A DNA stretch of 64,000 nucleotides from DASWIG01 sp965371445 (GTDB lineage Bacteria > Acidobacteriota > Thermoanaerobaculia > Multivoradales > J023), in assembly GCA_965371445.1 (NCBI GenBank), contig CBDUYN010000021.1, positions 1-64,000 on the forward strand. Reading direction: 5' to 3'. The position numbers were made by a program, and so were the translations under genes. Under the pieces are notes generated by a model, which saw nothing but the letters and a program-made list of their open reading frames with translations, ran no database searches and was not told the origin of the DNA. Within the stretch, counting starts at the first letter, position 1, and each line of letters starts with the position of its first letter. Below, piece after piece: positions 43,237 through 54,300 of this stretch.

Positions 43237-43399
43237 CCTCTTCATCGCTCGGTCCTGGTGACAGCCCGAACAGGGTCAGGGGGCTTTCAGATGGCGGGGA
43301 GGGGATCGGGTCGAAAAGGAGACGGATTACGGCTGTTGAGAATAGGGAGAAGTGTTTTGTGGCGGCTTTGAACGCACGGCAAATAACAGGGACGAAACG

Positions 43400-44101
43400 A
43401 TGAACGGCAAGAACAACCTCCGAATACAAGGGTTGACGATGTTGGCCCTCCTGGCCTTCGGAGCCCAGGCCGACGCGCCAAGGCTCTCCTCCAACTTCTA
43501 CGGCACCGTGAAGGTCGACGGCAACGCCGTCCCTGCCGGCGTCACCGTCACCGCCCTCGTCGGCGTCACCGCCTATGAGCTGACCGAGTCGTTCGATGCG
43601 GTCGAGGGGAGCGTCTACCGCCTCAATGTACCCGGCGACATCGCCGACACCACCGGTGTCGAGGGCGCGGTTGACGGGGAGACGGTGGTCTTCAGGATCG
43701 GCCAGATCGAGGCGTTCGGGGCCGCGGTCTGGCAGGCCGGAGCCCACACGAGGATTGACCTCATGAGCCCCCCGGCCGCCGACCTGGAGGTCCTGATCGA
43801 CGCCAGCACCCTGAGCTGGCCGGCCGTGGATCTCGCCACCGGCGAGTCCTCGTCCAGCGACGCCTGGGGCCAACTGGAGCGGCTCAGACGACCAATGATC
43901 GAACATAGAAATATGCGGATTTGCGAATACAACGGCAAATCTCTGTTTCCCAGAGATATCGTCAGAGAATCTCCTCGATTTGCCAGGAATTTGACGAAAA
44001 TGCACTTGATTTTCTCAGAAAGTCAGGCTATCATCGGACGGTCGTGCCGCCTATACTGCGGATTAGTCTTACGACTCTCCGCCTTCACGACGCAGTTCTG
44101 A
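43400..44101 (+). pseudogene. Truncated N-terminal remnant of the giant CARDB/Calx-beta protein
   Basis: The reading frame starts MNGKNNLRIQ with a signal peptide (LTMLALLAFGAQA). For about 150 residues it parallels the N-terminus of the protein at 51340 (SSNFYGTVKVDGNAVPAGVT against the SSFFGTVTVDGNPVDTGI region; later VNVPGDIADT-like and EGAVDGETVVFRIG). At about 43900 the similarity stops, exactly where the conserved RHS leader begins; the rest of the frame to 44101 is translated leader. The downstream thousands of codons are missing. Confidence 0.65.
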
Positions 44102-44235
44102 CATCTCGCAGGCATTCCTCCATGTTGTTCTCCCAAGAGGGCCTGTTGTCGACGGGCTCTTTGCCGTGAGCCGGCCTGAGAGCCTCCCATGGACCACGTC
44201 GGACGGGGATCCCGCCGGCACTCAGGACCGAACAT
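43905..44235 (+). promoter_or_regulatory. Conserved 5' region of RHS gene 2
   Basis: Duplicate of 37007-37339. The small hairpin is kept with altered sequence: ATCTCTG (43939-43945), loop TTTCC, CAGAGAT (43951-43957). GGCTATCATCGGACGG near 44027 and GGCATTCCTCCATG near 44110 are also kept. Conservation of the helix with changed bases hints at RNA structure. Confidence 0.5.
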
Positions 44236-47200
44236 ATGACTACAAGCTCTCGTCAGCGACCCTGGATTCGAGCCACCCTCATCCGGACGCTCTGCGTCCT
44301 TCTTCTTTTTCAGGGCTATCCCGTGTGGGCCTTGGAGCAGTTGGACGTCCGGGCGGAGCCGCACGTACCGCCGTTCGCGGAGCGGGCCCTGAGCTGGCTC
44401 GACGAGGTGGGGAGAGCGGACGGATCGCGGGCTCGGCCCTGGGAACGGGTGCTCTCCGCCGGCAGGCCTCTGGCGGAGCGCTGGACGTCGACGGTCCGTG
44501 CCGCCGGCCGGGACGCGGGGCTCCTGCTTTGGGCGATGGCCGGCGGAGGTGGTGCGATGGCCATCCCGGGCGACGTCCCGAGCGGCCCACCAGAGCCTCC
44601 GGGCTTCGCCAAGGAGGCGTCGTCGCGTCTGCCGGCCGAGACCTTCCTGGCGGACCCGGACCGGGCGCTCAAGGCGGCGCTCGACGAGATCCCTCTCGTA
44701 CCGGGCTGGAACCTGCTCTCGGTTCCTGAGGAGCCGTCGGACACCTCGCCAGCGTCGGTCCTGGAGACGATCGGCGGCGGCTACGAGCGGATCTATGCCT
44801 ACGACGCCTGCGACACGACGGACCCGTGGAAGGTCTACGACCCGAACGACTCCGCCGCGAGCGACCTGACGGCTCTCGATCACCGGATGGGCTTCTGGGC
44901 CGAGGCGACCCTTCCCGTGGACCTCCTCTCGGACGGGACGCTGCCGTCCACGACGACCTTCGAGCTCTGTGAAGGCTGGAACCTGATCGGCTTTCCGGCG
45001 GGGCAGGCGCGCCCGGTGCGCAACGCCCTCTCCTCGATCGAGGGCAAGTACATTCGAGTTTTTGGCTATGACGCGGCAGATCCGCAAGATCCTTGGGAAT
45101 TCTTCGACGTCGCGGTGCCGAGTTGGGCGAACGACCTGGAGATGATGGAGCCTGGTCGGGGCTACTGGGTGCTGGTGACGGAGCCCGCGACGGTGACCTT
45201 CGCCAACGACGGCCCGGCGCCATCGGTGTCACTGACCGTGCCGGAAGACCTTGCGGTCATCACCGCGCCGACCGACGTGCTGGGGACGGTGGAGAGCGCG
45301 CTGCTCAAAGGTTGGGTGCTTTCCTACCGGGCGGTCGGGGAAGGGGAGTGGATCGAGATCGCGTCGGGGGTGGTGCCCGTGGCGTCGGGGCAGCTCGGAG
45401 TCTTCGACCCGACGCTTCTGCTCAACGGGCTTTATGAAATTCAGTTGACGGCGTCGGACTACCAGGGCCGGACGGTCGTGGGCGAGCCGATCGCGGTGTC
45501 GGTCGAAGGCAATATGAAGATTGGGAACTTCACGCTCTCCTTCATCGACCTGGCGATTCCCCTCTCGGGCCTGGACGTCGAGGTAGTCCGCACCTACGAC
45601 AGCCGTGACAAAGCGCAACGCGACTTCGGCGTCGGCTGGCGGCTCGACATCCGCCAGGGCTCGTATCACAACAACCGTGAGCCGGGCGACGGCTGGCAGA
45701 TCACCTCGGGTTTCTTGCCTTGCCAGAACGTCCAGGAGACGAAGTCCCACCTGACGACGATCCGTCTCTCCGACCGGGAGATCTATCTCTTCCGGCTACG
45801 GCTCACGAGGCCGGCGGCGACGCTCGGCGGTTGCTTTGCCGAGGCGAACTTCGACTTCGTCGACGGACCGCTCCCGGGCACGACGCTCCAGGTCCTGGGC
45901 AACAACGAGGTCATCTACCAGAACGAAAGCGACTTCGTCATCGACGTCGACACCCTGGAGTCCTTCGAGCCTCAGGGCGTCCGGTTGACGACCCCCGACG
46001 GCCGCCTCTTCGACCTCGACCTCGACGTCGGGGTGACCCGCCTCGAGGACCGTAACGGCAACGTCCTCGACATCGGCCCCGGGGGTATCGAGCATTCGAG
46101 CGGCCGCGGCATCACCTTCGTGCGCGACGGCGAAGGCCGCATCGAGCGGCTCGTCGACCCGCAGGGCGCCGGCATCGACTACGTGTACGACGCGGCCGGC
46201 GACCTCTCCGCGGTGAGCGACCGCGCCGCCGCGACGACGCGCTACACCTACGACCTCGACCACGTCCTCCTGGAGGTCGAGGACCCCCTCGGCAACCGCG
46301 CGGTCCGCAATGAGTACGACGACGACGGCCGGCTGACCCGCACGATCGACGCGTTCGGCACGGCGATCGAGTTCGTCCACGACCTCGACGCCCGTCGCGA
46401 GGTGCAGATCAATCGCCTGGGACAGACCCGGATCTTCGAGTACGACGAGCGGGGCAACGTCGTCCGCGAGACCGACGAGAGCGGTGGGGTGACGACGCGC
46501 ACCTTCGACGGCAGCGGCAACGTCTTGACCGAGACCGATCCCCTGGGCCGGAGCGTGACACGCGCCTACGACGGTGCCAGCAACCTAGCGAGCTTGCGCG
46601 ATCCCCTGGGCCACGAGATTGCCTACACCTACAGCCCCCGTTTGCAGCCGCTCACCTTCATCGACGCGCGGGGCCAGGTGACGGTGAATGTCTATGACGG
46701 CTCGGGCAACCTGCTCTCGACGACCGACCCCCTGGGCAACGTCACGAGCTATGCCTACGACAGTGCCGGCAACCTGCTCTCGATGACCGACCCCAGCGGC
46801 GGCATGCTGCACTACGAGTACGACGGCTTCGGCAACCTGGCGCGGCTCGTCGAGCCCACGGAAGCCGAGGCGACCTTTACCTACGACTCCCTCGGCAATC
46901 CGCTCACCGAGTCGCGGGTGCGCACTACGGCCGCGGGTGTCGAGACGGTCACGGCGAGCTTCACCTACGAGGCCAGCCGCCTGAGCGCCGTGACCGATCC
47001 CGACGGCACCACGACCACCACCACCTACGACGGCAACGGCAACGTCACCGCACGCACCGACAAGCTTGGCGGCACCACGAGCTTCGCCTACGACGCCCAG
47101 GGCCGGCGGGTCGCGACGACCTTTCCCAACGGTAGCGTCGAGAGCCAAACCTATGACGCCGAGGGCCGGATCGCCTCTCACACCGACCGGGCCGGCCGGA

Positions 47201-49848
47201 CCACCCTTTTCGCCTACGACGCGCTCGGTCGGCTGCTGACGACCACCTTTCCCGACGGCACGGTCACTTCGTCGGTGTACGACGTCGCCGGGCAGAAGAT
47301 CGCCGCGCTCGGCGAGCTCGGGGAGACGACGAGCTTTGCCTACGATGCCAGCGGCCGGATGACCGAAAGGACCGATGTCCTCGGCCAGACGGTGCGCTTC
47401 GCCTACGACGCGAACGGCAACCAGACCGCCGTCACCGGCCCGCGCGGCTTCACGACGGCCTTCAAGTACGACCAAGCCAACCGCCTGGCCCGGCGGATTT
47501 TCGCCGACGGCACCAAGAACGTCCTGACCTACGACAAGCAGGGACGCAAGGTCTCCGAGCAAGACGCGGCGGGTCAGGTGAGCTCGGTGAGGTACGACGC
47601 GTCCGGCCGGCCGGTCGAGGTCACGGACGCCGCGGGCCTCAAGACCCGCTTCACCTACGACGAATTCGGCAACCAGACCTCCCAGATCGATGCCGCCGGC
47701 CGTGCTACGACCTTCGAATACAACAGCCTGGGCCGGCTTACCCGGCGGACGCTGCCGAGCGGCGAGTCGGAGTCGATGACTTACGATCCGGCGGGCAACC
47801 TCCGGGGCTGGACCGATTTTTCGGGAGCGACGACGAGCTTCTACTATGACGCGGCGTCGCGGCTGGTCGAAAAGCGCTTTCCTGACGGCACCACGACGAG
47901 CTTGACCTACACCGCGACCGGGCGCCGCCAGAGCGTGACCGACGGCTTCGGGACCACCTCCTACACCTATGACGTCCGCGACCGGCTGACGAAGCTCGTG
48001 CGTCCCGACGGCCGGCGGCTGGTCTATGAGTACGACGCGGCGGGCCGCCGTACCCGTCTCGAGGCGGTGCTCGGCACGACCACCCTGGCGACGAGCTACG
48101 CCTACGACGCCCTCGGCCGGCTGGTGGAGGTGATGGACTCACAGGGCCGAAGCTACGTCCACGGCTACGACCTGAACGGCAACCGTGCCTCGCTCACCTA
48201 TCCCAACGGCGCCGTCACCTCCTACGGTTATGACGCCCTGGACCGTCTCAGCACGCTCGCGACCACGAACGGCGCCGGCGAGGTGATCCAGTCCTACGCC
48301 TACACCCTCGCTCCGGCCGGCCAACGGACCCGCGTCGACGAGGACGGCGGCGTCACGCGCCTCTACGAGTACGACGCTCTGTATCGCCTCACCCGGGAGA
48401 CGGTCAGCGAGGCCGGCGTCACGGCTCTGGAGGCGGTGTTCACCTGGGGACCGACCGGCAACCGGCTGAGCGCGACCACGACCGACGCTGGCGGCACGGT
48501 CACGGGCTCGTTCACCTACGACGTGCGCGACCGGCTGCTGACCGGCGGCGGCGCAAGCTACAGCTGGGACGCAAACGGCAACCTGACGGCGATCGGCGGC
48601 ACCGCTCTCACCTGGGACGCCGAGGACCGCCTGTCGAGCGTCAGCCTGGGCGACAGCACGCTCGTCGAGCATGAGTACGACATCGACGGCAACCGCGTTC
48701 GCACTCGGGTTACACCGTCCGGCGGCGGGGCGGCGACGGTGACCGACTTCCTGGTGGACCCGGCCGGCCTCGACGGATTGAGCCAGGTCGTCACCGAGTC
48801 CGTCGCCAGCGCGGTGACGGCCTACTACGTCCGCGGGCTCGATCTGCTCGCGGTGATCCGCGGCGCGACACCGCGCTATTTCCACGCCGACGGCCTGGGC
48901 TCGATCCGGCGCCTCACCGACGAGGCTGGGACTGTCACCGATCGCTACACCTACTCGGCCTTCGGCGAAATCGTCGAGCACGTGGGATCCGATCCCAACC
49001 CCTACCTCTTCACGGGGGCGGCGCGCGATTCGGCGACCGGCTACTACTTCCTGCGGGCCCGGTGGATGGATCCCGGCAACGCTCGTTTCCTGAGCTCGGA
49101 CCCGTTCCCGGGCAACGGCTTCGACCCCGCCTCTCTCCACAAATACACCTACGCTCAGAACGACCCGGTCAACCGCACCGATCCGACGGGCCTGTTCAAC
49201 ATCTCGTTCTCGGGCGTGATGGCCGCGCTGGCGATCGCCTCGTTCCTCGGCAACAGCGCCATGGCGTTGATCAACGTCTTCCGCTCGTTCCGGGTGACGA
49301 CGCCGGAGGAAGCGGCACAGCTACGTTTCGCGGCGGCGATGAACACGCTCGGGGCCTTCCTCGCCTTCTTCGGGGGCGGGCTCGGCGGTGCGGCCGGCGG
49401 CGGCTTTGCCGTCGCGGGAGCCGGGACGAGTACGGTCATCGGACAGGCGGTGGTGATCCGCGCCGACTGGATCATCGGCTCGGTGGCCATCCCGGCGGCA
49501 ACGCACTACCTGATGTCGTCCTCCTCGGACGGCGGCGGCGGTGGTGGCGGCAGCGGTGGCGGTGCCGGCGGCAAGGGCCGGATCGACGTCAAAGACCCGC
49601 ACGTCAACGTGCCCAAGCACAACCTGAACCGGCTGGCGCCGACCTGGTCCGAGCAGCGGAAGATGCTGATCGATGCCGTGCGGCAGATCTCCAGCAGAGT
49701 TCGCCCTGCAGGAATCAAGCCCAACGGTGCTTTTTTCGAATCCACCGTCGAGATCCAAAGCGCAAGTGGTTCCAGATGGCTGACGACAATACGATGGTTC
49801 GAGTATGCGGACGGTTCCAAGATCATTAACACCGCATTCGTACCGTGA
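44236..49848 (+). CDS. Sec-exported RHS/YD-repeat protein 2 with a different C-terminal toxin-like domain
   Basis: 1870 residues. The N-terminal 480 or so residues are nearly the same as RHS protein 1, including the signal peptide and the two GWNLLSVP-type repeats; the YD-repeat part is more divergent. The RHS core is at about 1547-1655 (FHADGLGSIRRLTD to QNDPVNRTDPTGLF). Then come two hydrophobic segments, a glycine linker (GGGGGGGSGGGAGGKG), and a final domain of about 90 residues (KHNLNRLAPTWSEQRKMLID, then TTIRWFEYADGSKIINTAFV). The last domain resembles small RNase-type polymorphic toxins by its His-containing start and strand pattern; this is inference. It differs from the tail of protein 1. 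Confidence 0.85.
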   Translation: MTTSSRQRPWIRATLIRTLCVLLLFQGYPVWALEQLDVRAEPHVPPFAERALSWLDEVGRADGSRARPWERVLSAGRPLAERWTSTVRAAGRDAGLLLWAMAGGGGAMAIPGDVPSGPPEPPGFAKEASSRLPAETFLADPDRALKAALDEIPLVPGWNLLSVPEEPSDTSPASVLETIGGGYERIYAYDACDTTDPWKVYDPNDSAASDLTALDHRMGFWAEATLPVDLLSDGTLPSTTTFELCEGWNLIGFPAGQARPVRNALSSIEGKYIRVFGYDAADPQDPWEFFDVAVPSWANDLEMMEPGRGYWVLVTEPATVTFANDGPAPSVSLTVPEDLAVITAPTDVLGTVESALLKGWVLSYRAVGEGEWIEIASGVVPVASGQLGVFDPTLLLNGLYEIQLTASDYQGRTVVGEPIAVSVEGNMKIGNFTLSFIDLAIPLSGLDVEVVRTYDSRDKAQRDFGVGWRLDIRQGSYHNNREPGDGWQITSGFLPCQNVQETKSHLTTIRLSDREIYLFRLRLTRPAATLGGCFAEANFDFVDGPLPGTTLQVLGNNEVIYQNESDFVIDVDTLESFEPQGVRLTTPDGRLFDLDLDVGVTRLEDRNGNVLDIGPGGIEHSSGRGITFVRDGEGRIERLVDPQGAGIDYVYDAAGDLSAVSDRAAATTRYTYDLDHVLLEVEDPLGNRAVRNEYDDDGRLTRTIDAFGTAIEFVHDLDARREVQINRLGQTRIFEYDERGNVVRETDESGGVTTRTFDGSGNVLTETDPLGRSVTRAYDGASNLASLRDPLGHEIAYTYSPRLQPLTFIDARGQVTVNVYDGSGNLLSTTDPLGNVTSYAYDSAGNLLSMTDPSGGMLHYEYDGFGNLARLVEPTEAEATFTYDSLGNPLTESRVRTTAAGVETVTASFTYEASRLSAVTDPDGTTTTTTYDGNGNVTARTDKLGGTTSFAYDAQGRRVATTFPNGSVESQTYDAEGRIASHTDRAGRTTLFAYDALGRLLTTTFPDGTVTSSVYDVAGQKIAALGELGETTSFAYDASGRMTERTDVLGQTVRFAYDANGNQTAVTGPRGFTTAFKYDQANRLARRIFADGTKNVLTYDKQGRKVSEQDAAGQVSSVRYDASGRPVEVTDAAGLKTRFTYDEFGNQTSQIDAAGRATTFEYNSLGRLTRRTLPSGESESMTYDPAGNLRGWTDFSGATTSFYYDAASRLVEKRFPDGTTTSLTYTATGRRQSVTDGFGTTSYTYDVRDRLTKLVRPDGRRLVYEYDAAGRRTRLEAVLGTTTLATSYAYDALGRLVEVMDSQGRSYVHGYDLNGNRASLTYPNGAVTSYGYDALDRLSTLATTNGAGEVIQSYAYTLAPAGQRTRVDEDGGVTRLYEYDALYRLTRETVSEAGVTALEAVFTWGPTGNRLSATTTDAGGTVTGSFTYDVRDRLLTGGGASYSWDANGNLTAIGGTALTWDAEDRLSSVSLGDSTLVEHEYDIDGNRVRTRVTPSGGGAATVTDFLVDPAGLDGLSQVVTESVASAVTAYYVRGLDLLAVIRGATPRYFHADGLGSIRRLTDEAGTVTDRYTYSAFGEIVEHVGSDPNPYLFTGAARDSATGYYFLRARWMDPGNARFLSSDPFPGNGFDPASLHKYTYAQNDPVNRTDPTGLFNISFSGVMAALAIASFLGNSAMALINVFRSFRVTTPEEAAQLRFAAAMNTLGAFLAFFGGGLGGAAGGGFAVAGAGTSTVIGQAVVIRADWIIGSVAIPAATHYLMSSSSDGGGGGGGSGGGAGGKGRIDVKDPHVNVPKHNLNRLAPTWSEQRKMLIDAVRQISSRVRPAGIKPNGAFFESTVEIQSASGSRWLTTIRWFEYADGSKIINTAFVP

Positions 49849-49858
49849 GGAGCAAGGT

Positions 49859-50296
49859 ATGAAGGAGAGATCAAAAATCGATGAATTGCAGACTCTGGCG
49901 TCGCGACTTGTAGAAGACGGCAGGGAATTTCACAGTCTTCTACAGGAAACGGACGATATTCCTGGGTTACGAAAGTTGGCTGAGGATTTCACCCCACATC
50001 CGGAAATTTCGATAGCCGTTTACAGGAAGCTCGAGGAACTGCTGCCGGATATGGCAGATATTGCGGCGGAACTTGGGTTTGTTTTCTGGCTTTGCGGCGA
50101 ACAAGAGCAGGCCCAGGGCCAAGCCGTGAAAGCTCATGGCCTCGATCCCCAAAATGTTCAGGGGTTGCTCCTTCAGGCGGCTCTGGCCCGGGAGGATGGA
50201 GAGAAACGTCGGCTCTACGAGAAGGTTCTCGAGATCGAACCGCAAAACGCTGTCGCCCAGGACAATTTGCAGGAGCTAGGGGGCTGTAACACTTGA
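49859..50296 (+). CDS. Candidate immunity protein for RHS protein 2 (TPR-like)
   Basis: 145 residues from MKERSKIDELQTLASRL at 49859, with GAGGAG upstream; it starts 10 bases after the RHS stop. All-helical, with a TPR-like pair (FVFWLCGEQEQAQGQAVKAH, then VQGLLLQAALAREDGEKRRL). There is no signal peptide. As for the first pair, location behind the toxin-like tail suggests immunity, but the fold alone does not prove it. The region is less GC-rich than the RHS body. Confidence 0.5.
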   Translation: MKERSKIDELQTLASRLVEDGREFHSLLQETDDIPGLRKLAEDFTPHPEISIAVYRKLEELLPDMADIAAELGFVFWLCGEQEQAQGQAVKAHGLDPQNVQGLLLQAALAREDGEKRRLYEKVLEIEPQNAVAQDNLQELGGCNT

Positions 50297-50399
50297 ATCA
50301 CTCCGCCGCGGGAGATACTGGGCCAAGCCTCAGCACTAACCAGAATTGAGCTTGCTGGCAATGCCGGGTGACGTTCGTTTATAACGCGACGGTTCCTTG

Positions 50400-51182
50400 A
50401 TGGAGAAGACCGCGATGATGTACCTGAACATCGATCCCCTCCCCCAAAACACTCGCTGGTTTGGCCAGGTGTCCTCCGCTCTAGCAATGTTGGTATTACC
50501 CATGGTGACCTATCAGGATCAATGGCTTTTATCTTCTCCTCAATCGATTAGCCCAGCCCGTCTTTGCGGAGCGTTCTTCCAAGCAGTCAGCGCACGCTAC
50601 GAAGGTGTCGCATCTCCCACACTCAACAGGTGCCGATCGCTTCTCGTTGAGGCTGGCCGGGAGGCGATCAATACCTTTCCTGAAGCGGCCGCAAAGGGTG
50701 TCGGTGCTCTCCTGTACTCAGTCATTTTCCGTTTGCGCGAGAAGGATCGCTGGGTAGTTTTCAATCTGGGTTCCAACGTCGTGCTCAGAGTGACGAAAGG
50801 GGAGATATTGCTTGTCTTGAAACCTCATTCGCCGGTTTACGAGCCGAATCAGGAATCCCTGCTGGAGCAGGAGATGATGGATTTCGGCACCGTGTCGACG
50901 GCGGCGCTCGAGCCCGAGTTCAAGTACGAAGGAGAGATCCGCGGGGCTGAGCTGGAGCTCGGTGGCAGCGACTGGCTGATCGTTGCGCCGGGAACGTCGG
51001 CGGCTCTCCATCTAAGAGTGGAAAGACAGCCGGAGAATCTCCGAGAGCTTGAGAGCCGAATTATCAACAAGCTGACAGGACCCTATCTTTCCTATCCTCC
51101 TTCCTGGATCGCCGTGCACTCGTTGGAAGATGACCTGAAAGAAGTAGATCAGGTCGCAGAAGAGACTGGGGCTGGCAGCTGA
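50400..51182 (+). CDS. PP2C-phosphatase-like protein lacking metal-binding aspartates
   Basis: 260 residues from an ATG at 50400 (ATGs at 50415 and 50418 follow GGAGA and are alternatives). Later segments follow the PP2C order: LYSVIFRLREKDRWVVFNLG, where GSN replaces the usual GDS and LRVTKGEILLVLKPHSP follows; GSDWLIVAPGTSAALHLRV, where PGT replaces SDG; and SWIAVHSL as the final strand. Loss of these Asp residues would remove phosphatase activity, so a pseudo-enzyme or binding protein is likely. It sits between the RHS2 locus and the giant protein gene. Confidence 0.5.
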   Translation: MEKTAMMYLNIDPLPQNTRWFGQVSSALAMLVLPMVTYQDQWLLSSPQSISPARLCGAFFQAVSARYEGVASPTLNRCRSLLVEAGREAINTFPEAAAKGVGALLYSVIFRLREKDRWVVFNLGSNVVLRVTKGEILLVLKPHSPVYEPNQESLLEQEMMDFGTVSTAALEPEFKYEGEIRGAELELGGSDWLIVAPGTSAALHLRVERQPENLRELESRIINKLTGPYLSYPPSWIAVHSLEDDLKEVDQVAEETGAGS

Positions 51183-51339
51183 GATGGCGAACCATGTCAG
51201 GCCTGGCCCCTTGCTGACATTCGTGTCGATTGGTCGGCAGTGCCTGGGCACCGCGACCTACCGCCCCTCCGTCGGGAAAGCAGCTTTTCATCAATCCGCT
51301 GGCGCTCAGTCGTTGCGGTGAACCGGAGTTAGGAGCTGA

Positions 51340-54300
51340 ATGATGTGTAATTTCAAGAAGCGCGCCTCACTGAGGTTGACAGGTCCTCTGTTCTTGATCA
51401 TCCTGGCAGTTGGCGCCGGAGCCGAAGATCCCCCACTCCTGACCTCCAGCTTCTTCGGAACGGTCACCGTCGATGGCAACCCGGTGGACACCGGCATCCT
51501 GGTCTCCGCGGTGATCGATGGCGTTGAGCTCGCAGCCGAGAGCGTCTTCACCTCTCCTGAGGGCACCGCCTTCCGCATCGACGTGCCCGGCGACGTCGCC
51601 AGCACCCTGGAGATCGAAGGCGGCGTGGACGGACAGACCGTCGTCTTTCGGGTAGCGGGCTCGGAGGTGCCGCAGAGCGGTATCTTTCAGGGCAGCATCA
51701 TCCAGCGTCTCGACTTGACCGCCGTCCCTGGCAGTGATCTTGCGGTGACGATCGACGACGGACTCGACTCTGTGGCCCGCGGCGATACCCTCACTTATAG
51801 CCTGGTGGTCGAGAGCCTCGGTCCTAGCGATGTCACTGGCGTCGTGCTGAGCGCCACTCTGCCGGCGCAGACGAGCTTTCTTTCCGCTAGCGACGGCGGC
51901 GCTCCCGACGGTGCTTCCGTCACCTGGCCCGAGACGACGCTCGGGGTGAGCGAAACTCTCTCTCGGGCGTTTACCGTCAAGGTGCGTCCGGCCGCGCCGC
52001 TTGCCTTCATTGAGCTTGCCGCAACAGCAAGCGTCATCGACGACGGTACCCACGGCCTCGATCCCGTGCTCAGCAACAATACGGCTACGAATACTACGAC
52101 GCTCGAAGCTCCTGACTACGACCTCCCCGACCTCGCGATCGGCTTTGACAACCTCTCCGTCGTCCCCGAAGAGGTTCTCGCCGGCGACGACGTCGAGGTG
52201 ACGGTCACCGTCCGCAACGCCGGGCTCGGCACCGCGTTTGACGTCCCCGTCGAGGTCTTCCTGGGCGATCCCGAGAAGAACGTCTCGCTCTTCTCCACCC
52301 TTCTCGACGAGGTCCCCGCCTCCGGCAACCGCCAGCTCCGCTTCACCTGGACGAGCACCGAGGGATGGCACGACCTCGTCGCCGTCGCCGACTTCCGAAA
52401 CGACATCCTGGAGCTCAGCGAGGAGAACAACCGCGCGTCGCGCGAGCTCGCCGCGCCTCCGGCGAGCGGTCCCGACCTCGTCGTCACGATCCTCGACGCG
52501 AGCGGTCTCGAGCAGTCGCCGACCTCGCTCGTCCTCGAAGGGAGCCTCGTCGTCGAGATCCGCAACGACGGCGACACCGACGTCGACGTGCCGGTCGCGC
52601 TGCGCATCTTCGAGGACAAGGACGGCGACGGCGAAGCTGGCGACGGCGATCCCGTCATCGACTCGACGCTCTTCGCCGGCCCCTTGCCGGTGGCGAGCGC
52701 CATCGTACGGACGCTTTTCGGCGAGCCGCACACGGCCGCTTTTTACCACCCCCTCCTCTGGCTCGAGGTCGATCCCGACGACACGATCGCCGAGAAGCGC
52801 GAGGACAACAACCGGGTTCCCGTCTTCGGCAATTGCCTGACAGACGCGCCGGCGCCGTCGTTCGAGCCGGTGGAGGAGTGGTACCTGCCCGGCATCGAGA
52901 TCGAGACCGCGCCCATCGTCGTCCAGCTGACGGACGACAACGGCGACGGCACGATCGACAGCCGCGACACGCCCGACGTCGTCTTCCCGGGCGAGGACAA
53001 GGACGGCGTCGCCGTCTTCGCCGTCAGCGGCCTCGACGGCAACCGCGTCTGGACGTTCCGCTCCTCGGTGCCCTACACGCTTCCGTCGACGGTGCTCAAC
53101 AACCTCGCCGCCGCCGACCTCGACGGCGACGGCGTCGCCGAGGTCCTGGTGAGCCTCCACGACGGACGGCTCCTCGCCCTCAGCCACGAGGGCCAGCCGC
53201 TGTGGACGACGGCGAGCGGCGTCGAAGGCCTCGGCAACCGCCGCCCGGGCTCGATCTCGGTCGGTGACCTGACGGGCGACGGCGTGCCCGAGATCGTCGT
53301 CGGGCGTACCGTTCTCTCGAACACCGGCGAGCTGATCGCCAAGGGCACTACAAACAAGGGCCAGAACCAGAACTTCTACGGGCCGCTCGGCACCGTGCTG
53401 GTGCCGGGCGCTTTCGGCTACCCGCATTCGATCGTCGCCGACGTCGACCTCGACGGCATCGCCGAGGTCGTGGCCGGCGACACCGTCTACCGTCTCCTCA
53501 ATGGCGTCCTCGAGGTGGTCTGGGACCACGAAGCCCCCGACCGGCTCATGGACGACGGCTTCTCGGCCGTCGCCAACTTCGACGCCGACCCCTATCCGGA
53601 GATCGTCTACGTGTCGTCGAACCAGGTGATGATCCTGGGCCACGACGGCACGGTCGAGGCCGGTCCGGTTTCGTTGATCCCGATCGTGCCGCTCGAACGC
53701 GCCACCTTCTGGGGCGGCGCGCCCACGGTGGCCGATCTCGACGGCGACGGCCTCGCCGAGATCCTGGTGGCGGGCGACACGCGCCTCGTGGCCTTCCGCG
53801 CCAACCTCTCGGTGCTCTGGGAGAGGTGGACCGACGACCAGGCCGCCATCACCTCGGCGAGCGCTTTCGACCTCGACGGCGACGGCGCCCGCGAGGTGCT
53901 CTACCTCGACAACTGGACCTTCCGGATCCTCGACGGCAGGAGCGGCGAGGTGCTCTACAGCCGGCCCAACACGTCGAAGACGGCGTCTGAATACCCGGTG
54001 GTGGCCGACGTCGACGGCGACGGACGGGCCGAGATCCTGGTGGTGTCGAACACGGGCTTCAACGGCGAGACCGGCAGCCGGGGCCTGCACGTGCTCGGCC
54101 ATCCCGGCTGGCAGGGGACGCGTCCGGTGTGGAACCAGTACGGCTGCCACGTGACGAACGTCCTCGCCGACGGCACGGTGCCGGCGTCGGAGGTGCCCAG
54201 TTGGTCGCGGGACTCCGCGGCGGGCAACACCTTCCGCGTCAACCAGCAGCTCCCTCCGCCCGACGCCTACCTCCCGAACCTCACCGTCGCGGCGCCACGC

